From: Gymnorhina tibicen
Taxonomy: Eukaryota; Chordata; Aves; Passeriformes; Artamidae
DNA: 64,000 nt
Assembly: GCA_013399875.1 (NCBI GenBank)
Contig: VXAZ01006384.1
Location: forward strand, 239-64,238
Reading direction: 5' to 3'
How positions within the stretch are numbered: position 1 is the first letter of the stretch; each line of letters opens with the position of its first letter. The notes under the pieces were generated by a model. It was given only the letters and a program-made list of their open reading frames with translations. It did not search any database and was not told the DNA's origin. The position numbers and the translations under genes were made by a program. Positions 36,368-49,640 of the stretch are shown piece by piece.

Positions 36368-37949
36368 GCACAACAGTATGATCTCCCATGCAAATGATCA
36401 CCAACAGCAGCAACCAACAACAGCACCCTTGGGGACTGCACTTCTCACTTCCATGGACAAACTCTTCGTGGAAAAATCATTTCCAAACAACCCCTTGGAG
36501 AGGCTTGTATGGACTGCAGTGGCATTGCAGTGATGCTGGCCTATTAGAAAAGCTAATTTTTGCCAGGACTTGAACCATGGCAGAGATAACAGAAATATTT
36601 CACCTTTGCTACAGCACTCTCCTACAGCTCGCTAACTTGGGGCAAAGGAAGGATGCTGTAATGTAAACCAGCAGATTTAGCCCTGTCACAGCAGTCTGCA
36701 GTTACTTAGATACATGACAGCCATGCATTCAACACCTCTTCAGCATGACATCTTCAGGTGAGCTAGTCACCCTATGCACTTTTGAAAAATCAGTAGAAAT
36801 GAAAGTGCACTCTAAGGGTGCGGTACATCTGAAGCACCTGTTTCTTCTCTCTAGAGAAGCACACGACAACTAGATACAGTAATCTTTCTGGAATCCATCT
36901 ATAATCAGTTAAGACAGCTTCTTTCCTAAAACATGGAGAAGCCATTACTAATATTCCTAACCCTGACCACACTGAGACTAGTAGCACATCTCAGCCTTGC
37001 TGACTTTGAGTACAAAATCTCAAAAGATTACAGAATTACTAGAGAGATCTGCCAATAATAAAAAAAATGCAGGGAACAGAAACAGGCCTGTCTAGCTTAT
37101 AAGGTTTCATTTTTACAGAACAGCTTCAGCTATGTGGAACCTTGCTCTATGTTTTTAAGATGCAGTGTCATGAAGAGGACATGTAATGTTCTTTTAGCTA
37201 CCTAAATCAAGCCACATATCCACAAATAAAATACAGCTCTAGCTTGTGACTTATTGGTAAGTACTAAAAGAAAAGGTACCTGCTGGAAAACTGCTAACTT
37301 GAAGGATCTATAAAAGCATGTGTCAATTACTAACTAAAAAATTATTGTGAATGTGAAATAGAACTTGGATCAAATCTAGTAAACTGAGGCAGGGAGGCTC
37401 AGGTGGCACTTTGCTGATTAAATGTGTGCAGAAGAGCAATGGGAATAACTTCCTGTGATGAGAAAGCAAAAACAATTTCAGTTGCTCTCTGTTAGAAAAG
37501 TTGACAGACAGGCAAGCCAAGGTGTGAGTCACTTATACTATACTTCCACAGGAAATCCAGAGGGTGCACCTTTCAGCTCAGTGAACACTCCTCGTTTTTG
37601 TTACACCTAATGTTTTAGCCTTTTAAACACAAGAGTCCTTAAAAAAAAATACAGTTGTAAAGTGATAGCTAATAAATTATATTAGCTGGACCTATAAGGA
37701 TGTTGTACACAAATTAATCCCTTTTCAAAATAACTACAACAAAACTCAGTTTGTTTTTTCCAGCTAAGGAAAGTGTGTTAGTAAGGCTTCAGTAACAAGA
37801 TAAGGTCTTTGGCAAGACTTCCAAGCCATTAGGAAAGAATGGGCAGAGTACAGGTGTATATGCTGGTGTGCACCAGAACTAATATACCGCTCTCCCCCCA
37901 CACAGCATATGATATGTTAAGCAAGCAAGAACAAGACTGGAAAGCTTTC

Positions 37950-38460
37950 CACTTTTAGCCCACAGAAAGGGTGAAAATCCCAAGGCATAACAGCTCCTTG
38001 AAAAGTCCTTCCCAAGGAGGATTACAGCAGAGGAATACATTCTGTGCAGGTAGCTCGGTTTGCAGCCCGCAATGTGAGCTGCAGATTGAGCTCTGGGTGG
38101 CAGAAGCCCCAGGCAAGAGGATGGGAAGTGCCAACTCTTTGCATAACACAAGACGAGAAGATGCTGGCGTCAGCCAGGTGGATGGATAGGATGGACACTG
38201 AGACACAGCTGGAGCCACAGACTCAGACTCGGGAGGGAAAGCAAGACTTTGGAGCCCTTGGACCGCGAGGGCTAAAAGCCCAGGGGTTCCTTTGTTCAGG
38301 CTCCCTCCTCGGAGGCTCAGAGCTCGAGCTGTTTCTGTGTTACCACACCGTGAATAAATGGCTTTATGGAAAGAGACATCCAAGCCTCTGCTGCGGGAAA
38401 CCTGGGGTCAAACCAGCCAGGAAACCTGGCCTGACCCTGTGAGAATGTGTAGGAGTCAGG
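37950..38460 (+). mobile_element. Possible ERV LTR, unclassified
   Basis: The block is GC- and CpG-rich compared with the surrounding AT-rich intron. AATAAA at 38353-38358 follows CACCGTG and precedes a GACATCCAAGCCTCTGCTGC segment, the arrangement of an R-U5 junction. No clear termini, target-site duplication or primer-binding site was found. Open frames on both strands carry no recognisable domain. It could instead be another GC-rich repeat. Confidence 0.4.
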
Positions 38461-40238
38461 TGGGGACCCATCAGGTCACTGGAGTGGCTGCTGTGAAGGG
38501 GCTTTGGTCCCAGCAGTGACAGTCTCTGGCGGTGGGAGTGCGACTGCCAGAGTCTCATGGATGGTCAGGCTGGGAAGGTTCTTTAACATTGCCTGCTTTC
38601 ACTGAAGTTGATTATAGAATTTCCTCTCTTTTTCACATAGACAGAATTAGGCTAAAATACAGGGCTGCTTAAAAAAATCTACCTTAAATTTGCTGCATTC
38701 AAAGTAGCTCCTGACTCGTGGCTAAGTGTCATCAGTCACCCCCAGAAAAAGGGTAGTGCTAGTCAAAAGAAATGAAGTTGCACATAAACACAGGATCTTT
38801 AACTTAATTATGTTTTTAAAAAAGAACGCAAAAAATGAGCCACATGAAGATTGCTCAAGTCAAGTAAGGTATCAAATGCCACAATGTTTATGACAGTAAA
38901 AGTCCTGATAATTGCTGAAAATATGTTATCCTGTTTTAGAAGTCTTAATACACGCTTGTAACAAATTTTATGGACAGACAGCATCACTGACATGTCTTAG
39001 CAGTGAGAAACAAATTACAGAGATTACAAACCATACAAAATATGGCTAAAAAATGCCTGAGACCCAACATTTTCCTTTGACAAAGCTAAAGTTTCCAAAG
39101 TTCCACTTGTAAAATATTTCTCATTCAAAGAATTCTCTTAGCTTGACTTCAACTACTGATATCCCAAAACTTTCAAGGTTGTGTCTTTTGAAGGGATGAG
39201 GAGGAAATGTTAAGCTTTACTAAAAGTTTTTTACTGAAAAATGCTCTTCTGTTTGCCTTTTCTCCTATAAACTAAATTCAATTTTTTAATTTTGAAAACA
39301 ATAAATTATTATTTATTTTGAAATCTAGAAAGTTTTTAGTTGTTTGAAAATAAGTTAGCTTAGAAGTTAACTGATCTGCATGAATGTCCTTCGGTCAACT
39401 CAGACCCAGTAACCTTCAACAGAAAGTAAGCTTCTGAGTCAAGAACATTTATTTTACTGTTTAACAATCAGTCTTTAGGATAGCGAATTAAGATTGAGGG
39501 TTAGAAGTTACTAAATCCCTTTTCATACACGGTAGCTGGAAGACTACTAAATCCCACACTTTTTTTTCTTAGCAGCATTTTCCTCAAGCAAATACAAGGT
39601 CTGCCTCATCTTTCCCACCAGACCTGCAAAAAGCACTTTATTTCCTGCAAGCAAACAAAAATCAATAACCTACATAAAACACCACACACAGAAGAGAATA
39701 TAAGCAAGAGATGTTATCCAGCCTTGGAAATATAGACATACCACCCATCTGAATGATTTTACAGTCTCATATTAATTACCCAGAACAGCAGCTCTGCTCT
39801 GGTAATCAAACATATATGGGAAAGTGCTCCATAAGTGCTCTTAGCTCTGCACACAGGACTTGATGGATGAATCTGTCTCCACAATAGAGAAATCAGAGGC
39901 TGATTACTACTGCAACTAACTCTTTGCTGAAGGTTAAACTACCTTCCTGTCTGTAAAAAAGAAAAAAATTAATATATCCACATATTTCTTAAACAACATG
40001 AAGTTGAAAGTTTAAGAATTTTTCTCTACTACTTTAAAAGCCCATCAAAGGGCGACCTATCATTTCAGAGCAAGACCATAACATGCATGCCAAGTTCCTC
40101 TCAGCAAAGAAACTTTCTCATGCAGTAAGAAAAGGTGAAAGTGTGAGTATTCAGATTCCAGTTTGGTTTTTTATTTCTTACCCAAGTCCAGATGAATAAT
40201 TGTTTGATTTCTTGTATAAGCAGGCATAGATGAAGTGA

Positions 40239-40274
40239 TTATTACTATTAAAACTATTATTATTCTTCTTCTTC
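40239..40274. repeat. ATT/CTT microsatellite
   Basis: Short imperfect ATT repeats pass directly into TTCTTCTTCTTC. Confidence 0.7.
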
Positions 40275-40464
40275 CAAGTATTACTTTAAGAGTTTATTTC
40301 GTAAGAGCATTATGCATCGTATTTCCACAGTTTAATCCTGATTTGAATAAAAGCTCACACTCTTGATACTTCTGTATACTACAGTTACTCTCTCAAAACA
40401 AAGCTGTGTGCCACACGGAACCAAGACTACACACCCACATACACACACAGGTTTTCCTGTCACA

Positions 40465-41060
40465 TAGAGGATAACAGGATAACTCAGGAAGGGCCCACAG
40501 GAGGTCTCCAGTCCAACCCTGCCCAAAGCACAGCCAGCTTTGAGCTAAGACCAGGTTTCTCAGGGCCTTATCCAGCTGGGGTTTGATAACCTCCACTACT
40601 GGTGATGGCAACAGCTTGTCTGGGCCCCAACTTCAGTGCTGGACTGTCCTTGTGGGGAAAATGTTTCTTCCTTATAGTCAGTTTCAATTTCCCCTGTTTC
40701 AACATGTCCCAGTTGCCTCTAATCCTCCCTCCCACCCCACACTACTGTGAGGAGCCTGGCTGGGTGCATCTTCCCCATCCCTTGATACAGAAGCCACCCC
40801 TCCTCCCAGCTGAAGCAGCCCTGGTCCTGCAGCCTCTCCAGTGTCTCTGTGGCTTCCCATCATTTCCCACCAGTATCATCTCTGTATCAGGGACTCAAAA
40901 AGGAGGCAGTACCCAGGTGGGTTCTGGCAGGCTCTGAGCAGAGGGGATGGTTCCTGCCCTACCCTGGCTCTCAGGATTGTGTCTGTCTCACACTGCCCCA
41001 GGTGCTGCTGACCCTTATTCTGCTGTCCAGGCCTTGTCCCAGAACTGTTACTTGTCTCTA
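40465..41060 (-). mobile_element. CR1 3'-region fragment
   Basis: The plus strand reads as the reverse complement of a CR1 end: GGAGGTCTCCAGTCCAACCC, then CAGCTGGGGTTTGATAACCTC, ATGTTTCTTCCTTATAGTCAG, and GAAGCAGCCCTGGTCCTGCAG. The 3' end is at the left. The family type is the one with a GGGTTGGACTGGAGACCTCC 3' UTR. Boundaries are approximate. Confidence 0.8.
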
Positions 41061-41111
41061 CCAGTCCCAGCCTGTATTGTCATGAGGGGTATTTACATAC
41101 ATAGATATTAT

Positions 41112-41143
41112 TTTAAATTAAATATTAATTTAAATTAAATATT
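41112..41143. repeat. AT-rich 15-bp unit repeated twice
   Basis: TTTAAATTAAATATT occurs at 41112-41126 and again at 41129-41143, separated by AA. Confidence 0.9.
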
Positions 41144-41794
41144 TCACTTATAAGATGCACAAATGTTTCCTCTTATTTTTCAGTTGAGTGTGTGAGCAAA
41201 ATAGTTTTGTCTTCCTTAAAATACTTCAGCCACATTTACTTACGTTTTCCACGAAAAATAGCTATTCTTCTAACATACTCACTTACACATAACTCCACAT
41301 CACCCTAGGAATAGAGAGACCTCTGACTGAATTTTCAAAGGCATCCCACCTCAAGTGCAAATCTTCTTGGCACACTCTCTGAGGAATTCTGTAAAGCACC
41401 TCTGTTTTTCCTGACTTCAGCAATACACCAATGTTTCACTTGCACAGATCTCGACAAGACATAGGAAAACAACCTCTCCAGAAAATAACATGGTCTTTTA
41501 GCAAACATATGTCTTTGAGAACCACCTTAATTTTTTTTTTCTTTAAAGAGCCCTGTGGTAGGAAATTTCTGAGAACTTAACAACATATGCCATGCCCACT
41601 TTGAGGGAGTTCTCCTATGTTAGATAACTCTCTTTTCTGAATTGCAACCTGTCTGGGAAACCTCATTGCTTCTGCTGCCATGTGCTAAGTAAGCTCATCC
41701 AAAACAGCTTTAAATAAAAAAGCTGTGAAACTTTTATTTCTTGCCAGTCAGCAAAAGCAGCACCTGGAAAGTGACATTAACAGCCCACCACATG

Positions 41795-41808
41795 CACACA
41801 CACACACA
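41795..41808. repeat. (CA)7 microsatellite
   Basis: Seven uninterrupted CA dinucleotides. Confidence 0.9.
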
Positions 41809-43922
41809 TATTGGTTCATAATAAAGAGGCTGAACAACTGTGAACACTTACAGAAACTGTAAAGCAGAAAAGCTGCATGCACAATATTGCTCTGCACACA
41901 AGAACCCCCAACTTTTGTTAATAGTAGACAGATCTAGAATTACCAGCATTAAGAGCACTCAAAACATGTTACACTTTTCTTCCCTTCCAATTCACATCTT
42001 ATTCAAAGCTAAAATATACTCCTGAGCAAGAAACACCATGCAGTAATCTTCAGCGCAGACAGACCAGATCTCATAAATACTTTAGGGCACAGGAGATGGG
42101 GAGCACTTGTATTAGAAAAGAAACAGATCCTTCTCACCACCTAACACTGAAGTCCTGCCTGCACAAGAAATAGAGGCAACACATGGATTGAAGCCATCCA
42201 TCTGTTGCCAGAGGAAGGCTACCAGGTATTATGGCCCAAATAGAAGACATTAACCAAAAGCAGTAGAGAAAAATCTTGACAAGGAACCACAGGCAACCTC
42301 TGTAGTGAAGTACAACAATTAGACACACAAGACCAAAAACACTTTAAAAATAAATCACAAATCCCAGATCATAATTGGTTGAGGAAATAAAACTGACTAT
42401 TGTCACCACTAAAATGGTTAAGCTTCGTAAGTAAAATTCCTGTTAGCAGCTAAACTAAGGAAGTATGGGGTTCTCTTTCACTCTAGTGTCATTTTCTGAC
42501 AGGGCACTGCTGGGTTTATTCCTGGGTATTAGGTATTGCATTTTTAATTAGCAGAGAGATAATCTAAAACTTTGAATGCTGGAATTGTTACTCTGGTATT
42601 CAAATCATGGTTACAAATAACATCAATTTTCAAAGGAATATGAAAAATTATAATAGTACATAAGCAATGTCAGAGTTTCACAGCATTTAAAATCAGTATT
42701 GCAATGTGAAACTAGCGTCAATCTCTGTTCAAGTACAACTATGAAAAGTGCATCTATACTAAATCTAAGCTCATGGTTGTTTGTAATTTACCATTTTTTA
42801 TCCTCTGTGTAAAAGGGCAGAACTGTCCCAGAGAATACAGTGGAAAATGCTGACTCCCCAGTGATGAATTCTGAATTCAAATTATGTCATCTTTACACTA
42901 GTGACATTTTTATAGCAATGAAGACTATCTTTTTCTCTCTATTTAAACAAAGTGGGATTAGATCTAACCTACCAATAGGAAAATAGAAAAAAATCACCCC
43001 AGCAAGCCCAATACACTTTCCATCCCTTTCAGAGTCATTAAAAGTGCAGTATAGAATAAATGTAGACAGAATTAAATTATATGATCCAGTGAACTGCAGG
43101 GCATGGCTACCTTCAGGGTGAATAAGAAGGCCTCAAGCCTCATTTACACAGTTAAGAACATGTATGTCCAAAAAACCCTTGGATTTTCCTCCTCTGGCTA
43201 CGAATAAAGGCTTGATCCAACCTTTCTAGCTGTAACAGTCTTAATCAGCAGCATTCTTGGCCAGTGTTGCACAGTCTTGATACAACTATCTTGGATACAA
43301 GCGAGACAGAGGAGTCATTGATACCCCTCAACTTTCCCCCCTCAAAATACCAATTTTGTTACAGGAAGCAAAGTTTTCAAGTGAGTTAAACTCTAGCTTT
43401 TTGAATTCTTTTATGCAATCAATCCACAGGTTTGGTGGATTGGTTAGGTACACAGAAACATCTGGATGGTGTTGAGACCACTTCAAGAAAAGATGAAGGG
43501 TTTGCTAGAATGCGATAGAAGGCTTTTCAGCAAATATGCAGCCTTAAGGAAGCCAAGCTAAACAAAAGACAGTGAAGTCCAGCTACTTAGTCTGTCAGCC
43601 TCATCAGCCTCTTTCAGCTGAGACAAGTGAGTCACAGAAAACTGTTTCAACTCATGGGAATGGTACAGAAATAGTGATGAAACTGTAATAACTTCTGTCA
43701 CACAATCAGTAAATGCATTTGTTCTGAGAGACCCATTATTACCTGAGAATTTCAAGCTAAGGATATTCCCTCATGAAAAGCAACCATGGTTCAGACAGCA
43801 CAGAGTTAAAACATCTGTTCCTCCTTTAATTCATTTTATTTCACAAGTTCCAAAGGAGCTATACCTGACTTAAGCTGAAAAATTGGGATAGATAGGATTC
43901 AGAACTTGCTTGCCTTTGATGT

Positions 43923-44345
43923 TGATGCCTCAGGGTTTAACTTTTATATTTTTCAAATCCTGTACTGCCTGGTGTGTAACTCTGAAGTTTCTTGTGGCCT
44001 GTTAGCTGCTGTTCTCTCATGCTGGTTAGACACAACAAGCCATTCTAGGTTCACTCTCCAAGGACACCTAGATTGTCCCAGGCCCCAAAATATGTAAACT
44101 AAGGCCCCTGAAGAGGCAAACTCGGGGTAGTTACATCATTAACTGGGCTTGTAATTGGAGAACTAACCCTGATATGCAAATGAACCAAACTTACAAAAGT
44201 GTGAAGAACTTGTGACCTGGCATCCATCTTGGGTGTAGCCTTTGACTCCCCAGGGCGTACCTTTGAAGGCCCTTCAAATAAATACCTACCTTTATTCCCT
44301 TATTCTTGTCTAGTCTCTCTGTTTAGGTAGCCACCCCAGGCATCA
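43923..44345 (+). mobile_element. Solo ERV LTR, antisense to APBA1, related to the one at 35845
   Basis: A 423-bp element begins TGATGCCTCAGG and ends CCAGGCATCA; TGATGCCT and AGGCATCA form an exact 8-bp inverted terminal repeat. AATAAA is at 44277-44282, about 60 bases before the 3' end, followed by a TTATTCCCTTATTC stretch like the equivalent part of the 35845 LTR. Flanks ATGT and GTGT may be a decayed 4-bp duplication. No internal region is attached. Confidence 0.7.
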
Positions 44346-44415
44346 GTGTACTTAAAAATGTACCACTGCCTGGCAACTGTAACACGTAGTTACCAAAAAT
44401 ATTGGATTATACAAT

Positions 44416-44441
44416 CCCCCCCCAACCCCAACCCTCCACCC
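44416..44441 (-). other. Guanine-quadruplex motif on sense strand
   Basis: On the minus strand the tract reads GGG-TGGA-GGG-TT-GGGG-TT-GGGGGGGG: four G-runs with loops of 4, 2 and 2. It would also be present in the intron-1 RNA. Confidence 0.75.
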
Positions 44442-44533
44442 TATCTTTATACTAGGAAAAGGAAACACCTCAAAATAGACAACTATTATTTCAAATTTTA
44501 TTTTTATTAGACTTACACTTTACTATGTGGTTT

Positions 44534-44581
44534 TTTGACAATGACTTTTTCAAGTCTTTCTCTGAGAAAGTCATTGTCAAA
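44534..44581. repeat. Perfect 15-bp inverted repeat
   Basis: TTTGACAATGACTTT at 44534-44548 is the exact reverse complement of AAAGTCATTGTCAAA at 44567-44581. The 18-nt spacer can add two or three further pairs, leaving a loop of about 12 nt. Confidence 0.9.
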
Positions 44582-47500
44582 GACAGTATGTAGGATGTGG
44601 AGGTATTATTCAGAGTGGGGAAGTATGAGCCAGACAGAGAAATGAGATATCTAAAATTCCCGAGTATTTGGTCATGAACATGCAAGTTCCTTTCCATTCA
44701 ATTCTCGCCAATCAAAACAACTGATCTAATACTTTCTATCTACCGTATAATAGGCTTCTTTTCAAGGACCTGATATATATCTGGACCGCATTATTGAGAA
44801 GAGGGTTTTAAGTACTAGCTAGTTTGTCTCTTATTACTTATTTCCGAGTGACAGCAAGACATTGGGTATCTCTTTCCATTCACAGAAATTAGGTAAGCAA
44901 GGTAAGCAAGGCTGCAGGCTAGCAAAAACTCATGAAGGAACAGTGAAATCCCACTAACAAAGGTATTTCATTTAAAGGTTATAGTCACAACTGAAGTTAC
45001 AAAAAAAAAGAAAAAAAAAATAAACCAAACCTTAGCAGCTTCAAACTGCAATATTTCTGGAATTAAATGCTACTTCAATAGATTCAGTCTTGTAGGTATA
45101 TAGCAGGGGGGAACAAAACTTCACAAGAAACAAGAACTATGGCACAAAATAACAGATGCAAAGGAGGAGGAAGTAGGAATGCAAAGATGTAGGTTACAGG
45201 AGATTAAAATTATCTTTTTTCTCCTCCCTACATGGACAGCCTTGTCTTCTACTCTATTTTCTATTACCATTTTAGCCCACATAATAAGCCCAATCTCATC
45301 TCTAACCATCAACTTCTACTAACACTTGCAGATCATTTTACTACTTCTATTTCAAGGAGAAGCTGCTGATTCAGTCCACATTAAAAAAAGAAAATCAAAG
45401 CTACACAGTCCAGCTCACAAGTTTCCAAAGGCTGGAAGGAAATTTGATCTGCCACTTGTATTTTCTCACAGATTGGCAGCTGTGTTACAGTGCCTTACTG
45501 TACAGATAGCCCCACGGCCATCTCCAAAACCATATGGGAAGATGTCGTACATTTACTTCCATAGTCCTGAGAGACAAGGTAAAAAACTCTCAAGCACATC
45601 TTCCACTGTTACAACCTTTCTGAAATGCTGTGGCCACTCGTCAGCACTAAAGCAGATGCAGCACGAGCAGATGCACGCACCAGATTTTCATTAGCACGAG
45701 GCCTGTGTGGCTAGACCAGCACCTACCTGAATTTGGCTGGCCTCACCAGACACGTCTGCCTGCTCCAGTGTCCCCAAATTTTTTTCCTATCTCATAACAC
45801 TAGCAATTTCTGTGCCTTCCATGAGTTTCAAAGCAAGATACAGCCAGTGCTACGCCCCAGAGCTGATGAGAGAAGGGTTACTCGTCCAAACAGGGAGGAC
45901 ATCAACATCACTCGTTTCTCTGAACTGAGGAAGATCTCGACTGAGACCTACTTTTTCAGCACAAGCACATTCCTGTTACTGAAAATAGCTGCTCCAAGGC
46001 AACTACACATGAAATCTGTTCCCCAGACATAATTAAACCCTAATGAAGGCTGGCATTTCTCCACATCTGCAGCTCACAACAGAACTTGAGGAGCATTAGC
46101 AATTGCACTGTACACAGCTCAGGGTACTCAGACGCGCAGCTTGCTCAGAAATTACAGTCTGAGCAGGGAAATGGGAGCAATGCTTGGTTGCAGCCACTGG
46201 GGTCCCATCAGGTTAAGGAAAAAAAATTACCTGTTGATGCTAATCAAGTTAACTAGATCACATACACTACTGCCAGAGCATGCAAATCAAAAGCAGATGC
46301 ATGCTGTAAAAGGCACAACGCTTCCCATACACCTGCCAGTCTCTACCTGCTAAGGAAACAAACAGACCAGAACACAGCCACATAGGAGAGAGTTTGGAAG
46401 AAAACAAAGAAAATTGAGGAGAGTCAACCAAGCACACTTTTCACATCTCTATGCAGTATTTACAGCTAGAACCTCCACACAGACCAGTCCCAGTCAAGAC
46501 ATACAGACAACAGGTAAAAGGATAGTGTAACAGCATTTAAAGATGGAGTCATAGCAAAACAGAACATAAATTAAAAATTTTCTAAACACACATAATGTGG
46601 CAGTTGTCTACTTCTAAAAATTATTTGCATCCTGCCCCACAGTGCTTTTGTCTACCTTCCGAAGAGAAACGACACCCAAAAGAATTCAGATGGCTCGCAT
46701 TTCTGTAAAAGTATGCTATTTTTTCTTCTCTTTTTACATAGCAATACTTAGATTTTAGCAGAAGCGTATATTCCATTTAAAATATTTTATTATGCATTCT
46801 TAACATTATAAAATCCTTTTATATTATTAAGACATCCAACCAGTGGAATTACAGTAGAAAAAAGTGGCAGCTAGAAAGGGTGATTCTAAGGTAAAACATA
46901 TCTAACATGAATAAAATTAAAGGAAGAACAGAACAATCCTGAATTGTTTCAACACTTGAAGTACTTATTTAGCTGTTCACTGCTTAGTATTTTTCTCCTT
47001 TTTGATTGCAGATAGTCTGACTGTCAATGGCTCCTTTCACTTACCCTCACAAGTTATTATTAAGGCAATGCATTTCAAAGGCACCCATAACCCTTTCTCT
47101 ACAGGAAATAAAGCCCTAATTATTTTGCTTTGTTATATTTTATAAAGAGAAGATAAAGTATCTCTTAAATGTTCCATTAAACCTAGATAAGAGGAATCCT
47201 GTAATTCCAGGGAATGGTATATTTAAAATTATTCTGTTTTTTTTTTTTTTAATTATTCCTTTTCAAGGAAGGACCATTCCTCCTACAACAGAATGTCTTT
47301 CTTGTCTGAGAGTCAAGCTTAACTGGTATTCTAGGCTCTACTCTTTGGTGGTATTTAACTCAAATTAAATCCATGTCCTGGTGTCTGTTATCCATCAGGC
47401 AAAGGAATGGTTTGACCTCTCTTCAAATACCTGAGCTTTGCATAAGTGACATTATAAGAATGCACATGCTAATCTCCCTTTTCTTTGTTATACGACAGCA

Positions 47501-49622
47501 TCCTTTCATTTTTAATTTCTTAAATTCAAGACAAAAAGTACTGAGGATGTGATCTCTCTCATGGAAACATGCTTTAAAAGGAAGGTAGGAAGTCACTGAT
47601 TAACTTTAAACATGGAAGTAGATCTTAAAAGCAATGAAAATAAAAAAGAGCTATATATTTCTCATAGCTTTGTAGGTTGCTACCGGATTATTTTAAGATT
47701 ACCACTTTACTACAGAATTCAACACTGTGCTTCAAATCAGTCAGGCAGGTGGCTATTGTCAGTATTAAGTTACATGAACTTCTCTGGACAAGTAACCTTT
47801 TAGCTCTATAGAAGTTGTAAACCCCACGATGATCAGTAAATCCAGCCTCCTAAAAGCACAAACCATTATGATCCCGTAAGTTCTTGCTTGCTTGAACTGC
47901 AGCATACACCATTTAGAAAGGCCTGCAATTTTCAGAGTTTGTCAACCCACAACATCCATTACATTATCCTACAGGGGACTTACATTAAGCTACCATGCTA
48001 CAAGTATTAGACATCACTCCACTTTTTAAAATATTAACACAACATACGCTTCCTCACAGTCTTCTGAAACTCTGCCATAAGGGTTACTAAAAACTAAGAG
48101 TCCAAAATGCTCTTCCGCCACACACTTCTAAACACATTAAATCAGTCACCTGAATAGAACAACTTTTATGTAAAAATGCAGCTGGTCAACAGTAGGAATT
48201 TTACACAACCAAGTTTCAAGACTTTCAGAAGTTCAGACCAGTTTTCAAACTGCTGAGTTACTTGTTCAGATCCTGAGCTCAAATATACATCATCCAAGCT
48301 CTGGAACTAAAAGTGAGTCACTACAAGCTGAATGTTTCAAAAATTTGATTAAAGCCATGATTAAAAAAAATTAAAAATTAGTCCTGGGAAAACAATTATG
48401 GCTCTTTCAGGCCTATGACCAGGGGTTTAGCTTTTCTGAAAATCTCTGAACTTCTCTCATCAGTTCTAGGGGAAAAAAGTCCAAAAAAAAGGAAACAGAG
48501 AGGAAGGTGAAGAGCACAGAAAAAAATCTGCAGTTTGCAAGAGTGAATAGATTGTCTTTTACACTTGTCAGAGACAGTTTCTCAGAGTGGGTTTACCTAC
48601 ATGTTGTAGCTTGGATCTGAAGTACACTTTTTTGAAGGCAATTTCTGATGGTCCCCACAGACTGCACTTCAGCACACTCTGTGGAGTAGACTTGGAGATC
48701 ACATAATAGATTTCTTCCAAACAACCATCAACTGGCCGAAGAGAGGTTTTGAGCTAAGAAATGCACATGAATAGCTGCAAAATAGATAAACCTAACCTAA
48801 CAGCAAAACCCTAACAGAAAAAGAAATCACTGTATCGACAGAAAAACTGATATATTATTGAACGAAAACCGAAGACAGAAAGTTCCTTTCCTCCCTGAAG
48901 GTTGGTAAACCCAACCCAACCAACCAAACAGAAAAAAAAACCCCAAAGCCTCAAGAAAAAACCCTATAAACACCCAAATAATTCTTTGTACTATGCTACT
49001 TAATTCTACATGGTTTGAGAATCAAAGTAACAATCACAGTCCAGCTAACAAAGCAAGTTGAGAAGCCAAACACAGATTTATTTTACAGTTTATAGGAGTA
49101 ACAGCATGCAAACAAGTATTAAAGGGCTCATCCAGGAAACCTGAGTATTACACTGAGAAGAAAATGAAAAAAAATCAGCAAACAGAAATGTTCAAGTCAA
49201 GGTGCAAAAAAGAAGAGTCAACAAGCTCAAAATCAATAATCCATACCTACTGCAAAGAACTAAGCCACAAAAAAATATTAAAGGAAAATAAGCAAGCGAG
49301 AGTTTGTTGGTACCCCACAATAGCAGAACAACAGCACCTGACTACAGAACAGAGCAGCCAAAGGCTGCCGAGCAGCAATGACATCTCCCTTGGCTCCCAG
49401 CCATGGCAAGTGCAGCCAAGTCCCATCCCCACACATTTCCCATGTCCCAGAGAGGCTGGCCTCTGTACCATCACAGTCCAGGTTTTCCTCACCTCAGATT
49501 CATTTCCGCATAATAGAAGATGCAGCTGTGGCTCTAACTCTTTGCAATCTGTTTTGCCTGGAGGAATCGGAACTCCTCAAAATAACTGACTTAAAGAAAT
49601 ACGGCAACAAACTGTTTCTGTT

Positions 49623-49640
49623 CCCACCCGCCCCCACCCC
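49623..49640 (-). other. Compact guanine-quadruplex motif on sense strand
   Basis: The minus strand reads GGGG-T-GGGGG-C-GGG-T-GGG, with single-base loops, the loop pattern known to give very stable parallel quadruplexes. It would be present in the intron-1 RNA. Confidence 0.8.

Noticed and set aside
37955..38383. 142-codon minus-strand open frame, with a 132-codon frame on the other strand
   Set aside because: Both fall in a GC-rich block where stops are rare; no protein family is recognisable on either strand.
45326..45694. 122-codon plus-strand open frame with a hydrophobic start
   Set aside because: The hydrophobic stretch is short, the rest is low in motif content, and there is no promoter, homologue or splice evidence. 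Isolated frames of this length are expected in 64 kb.
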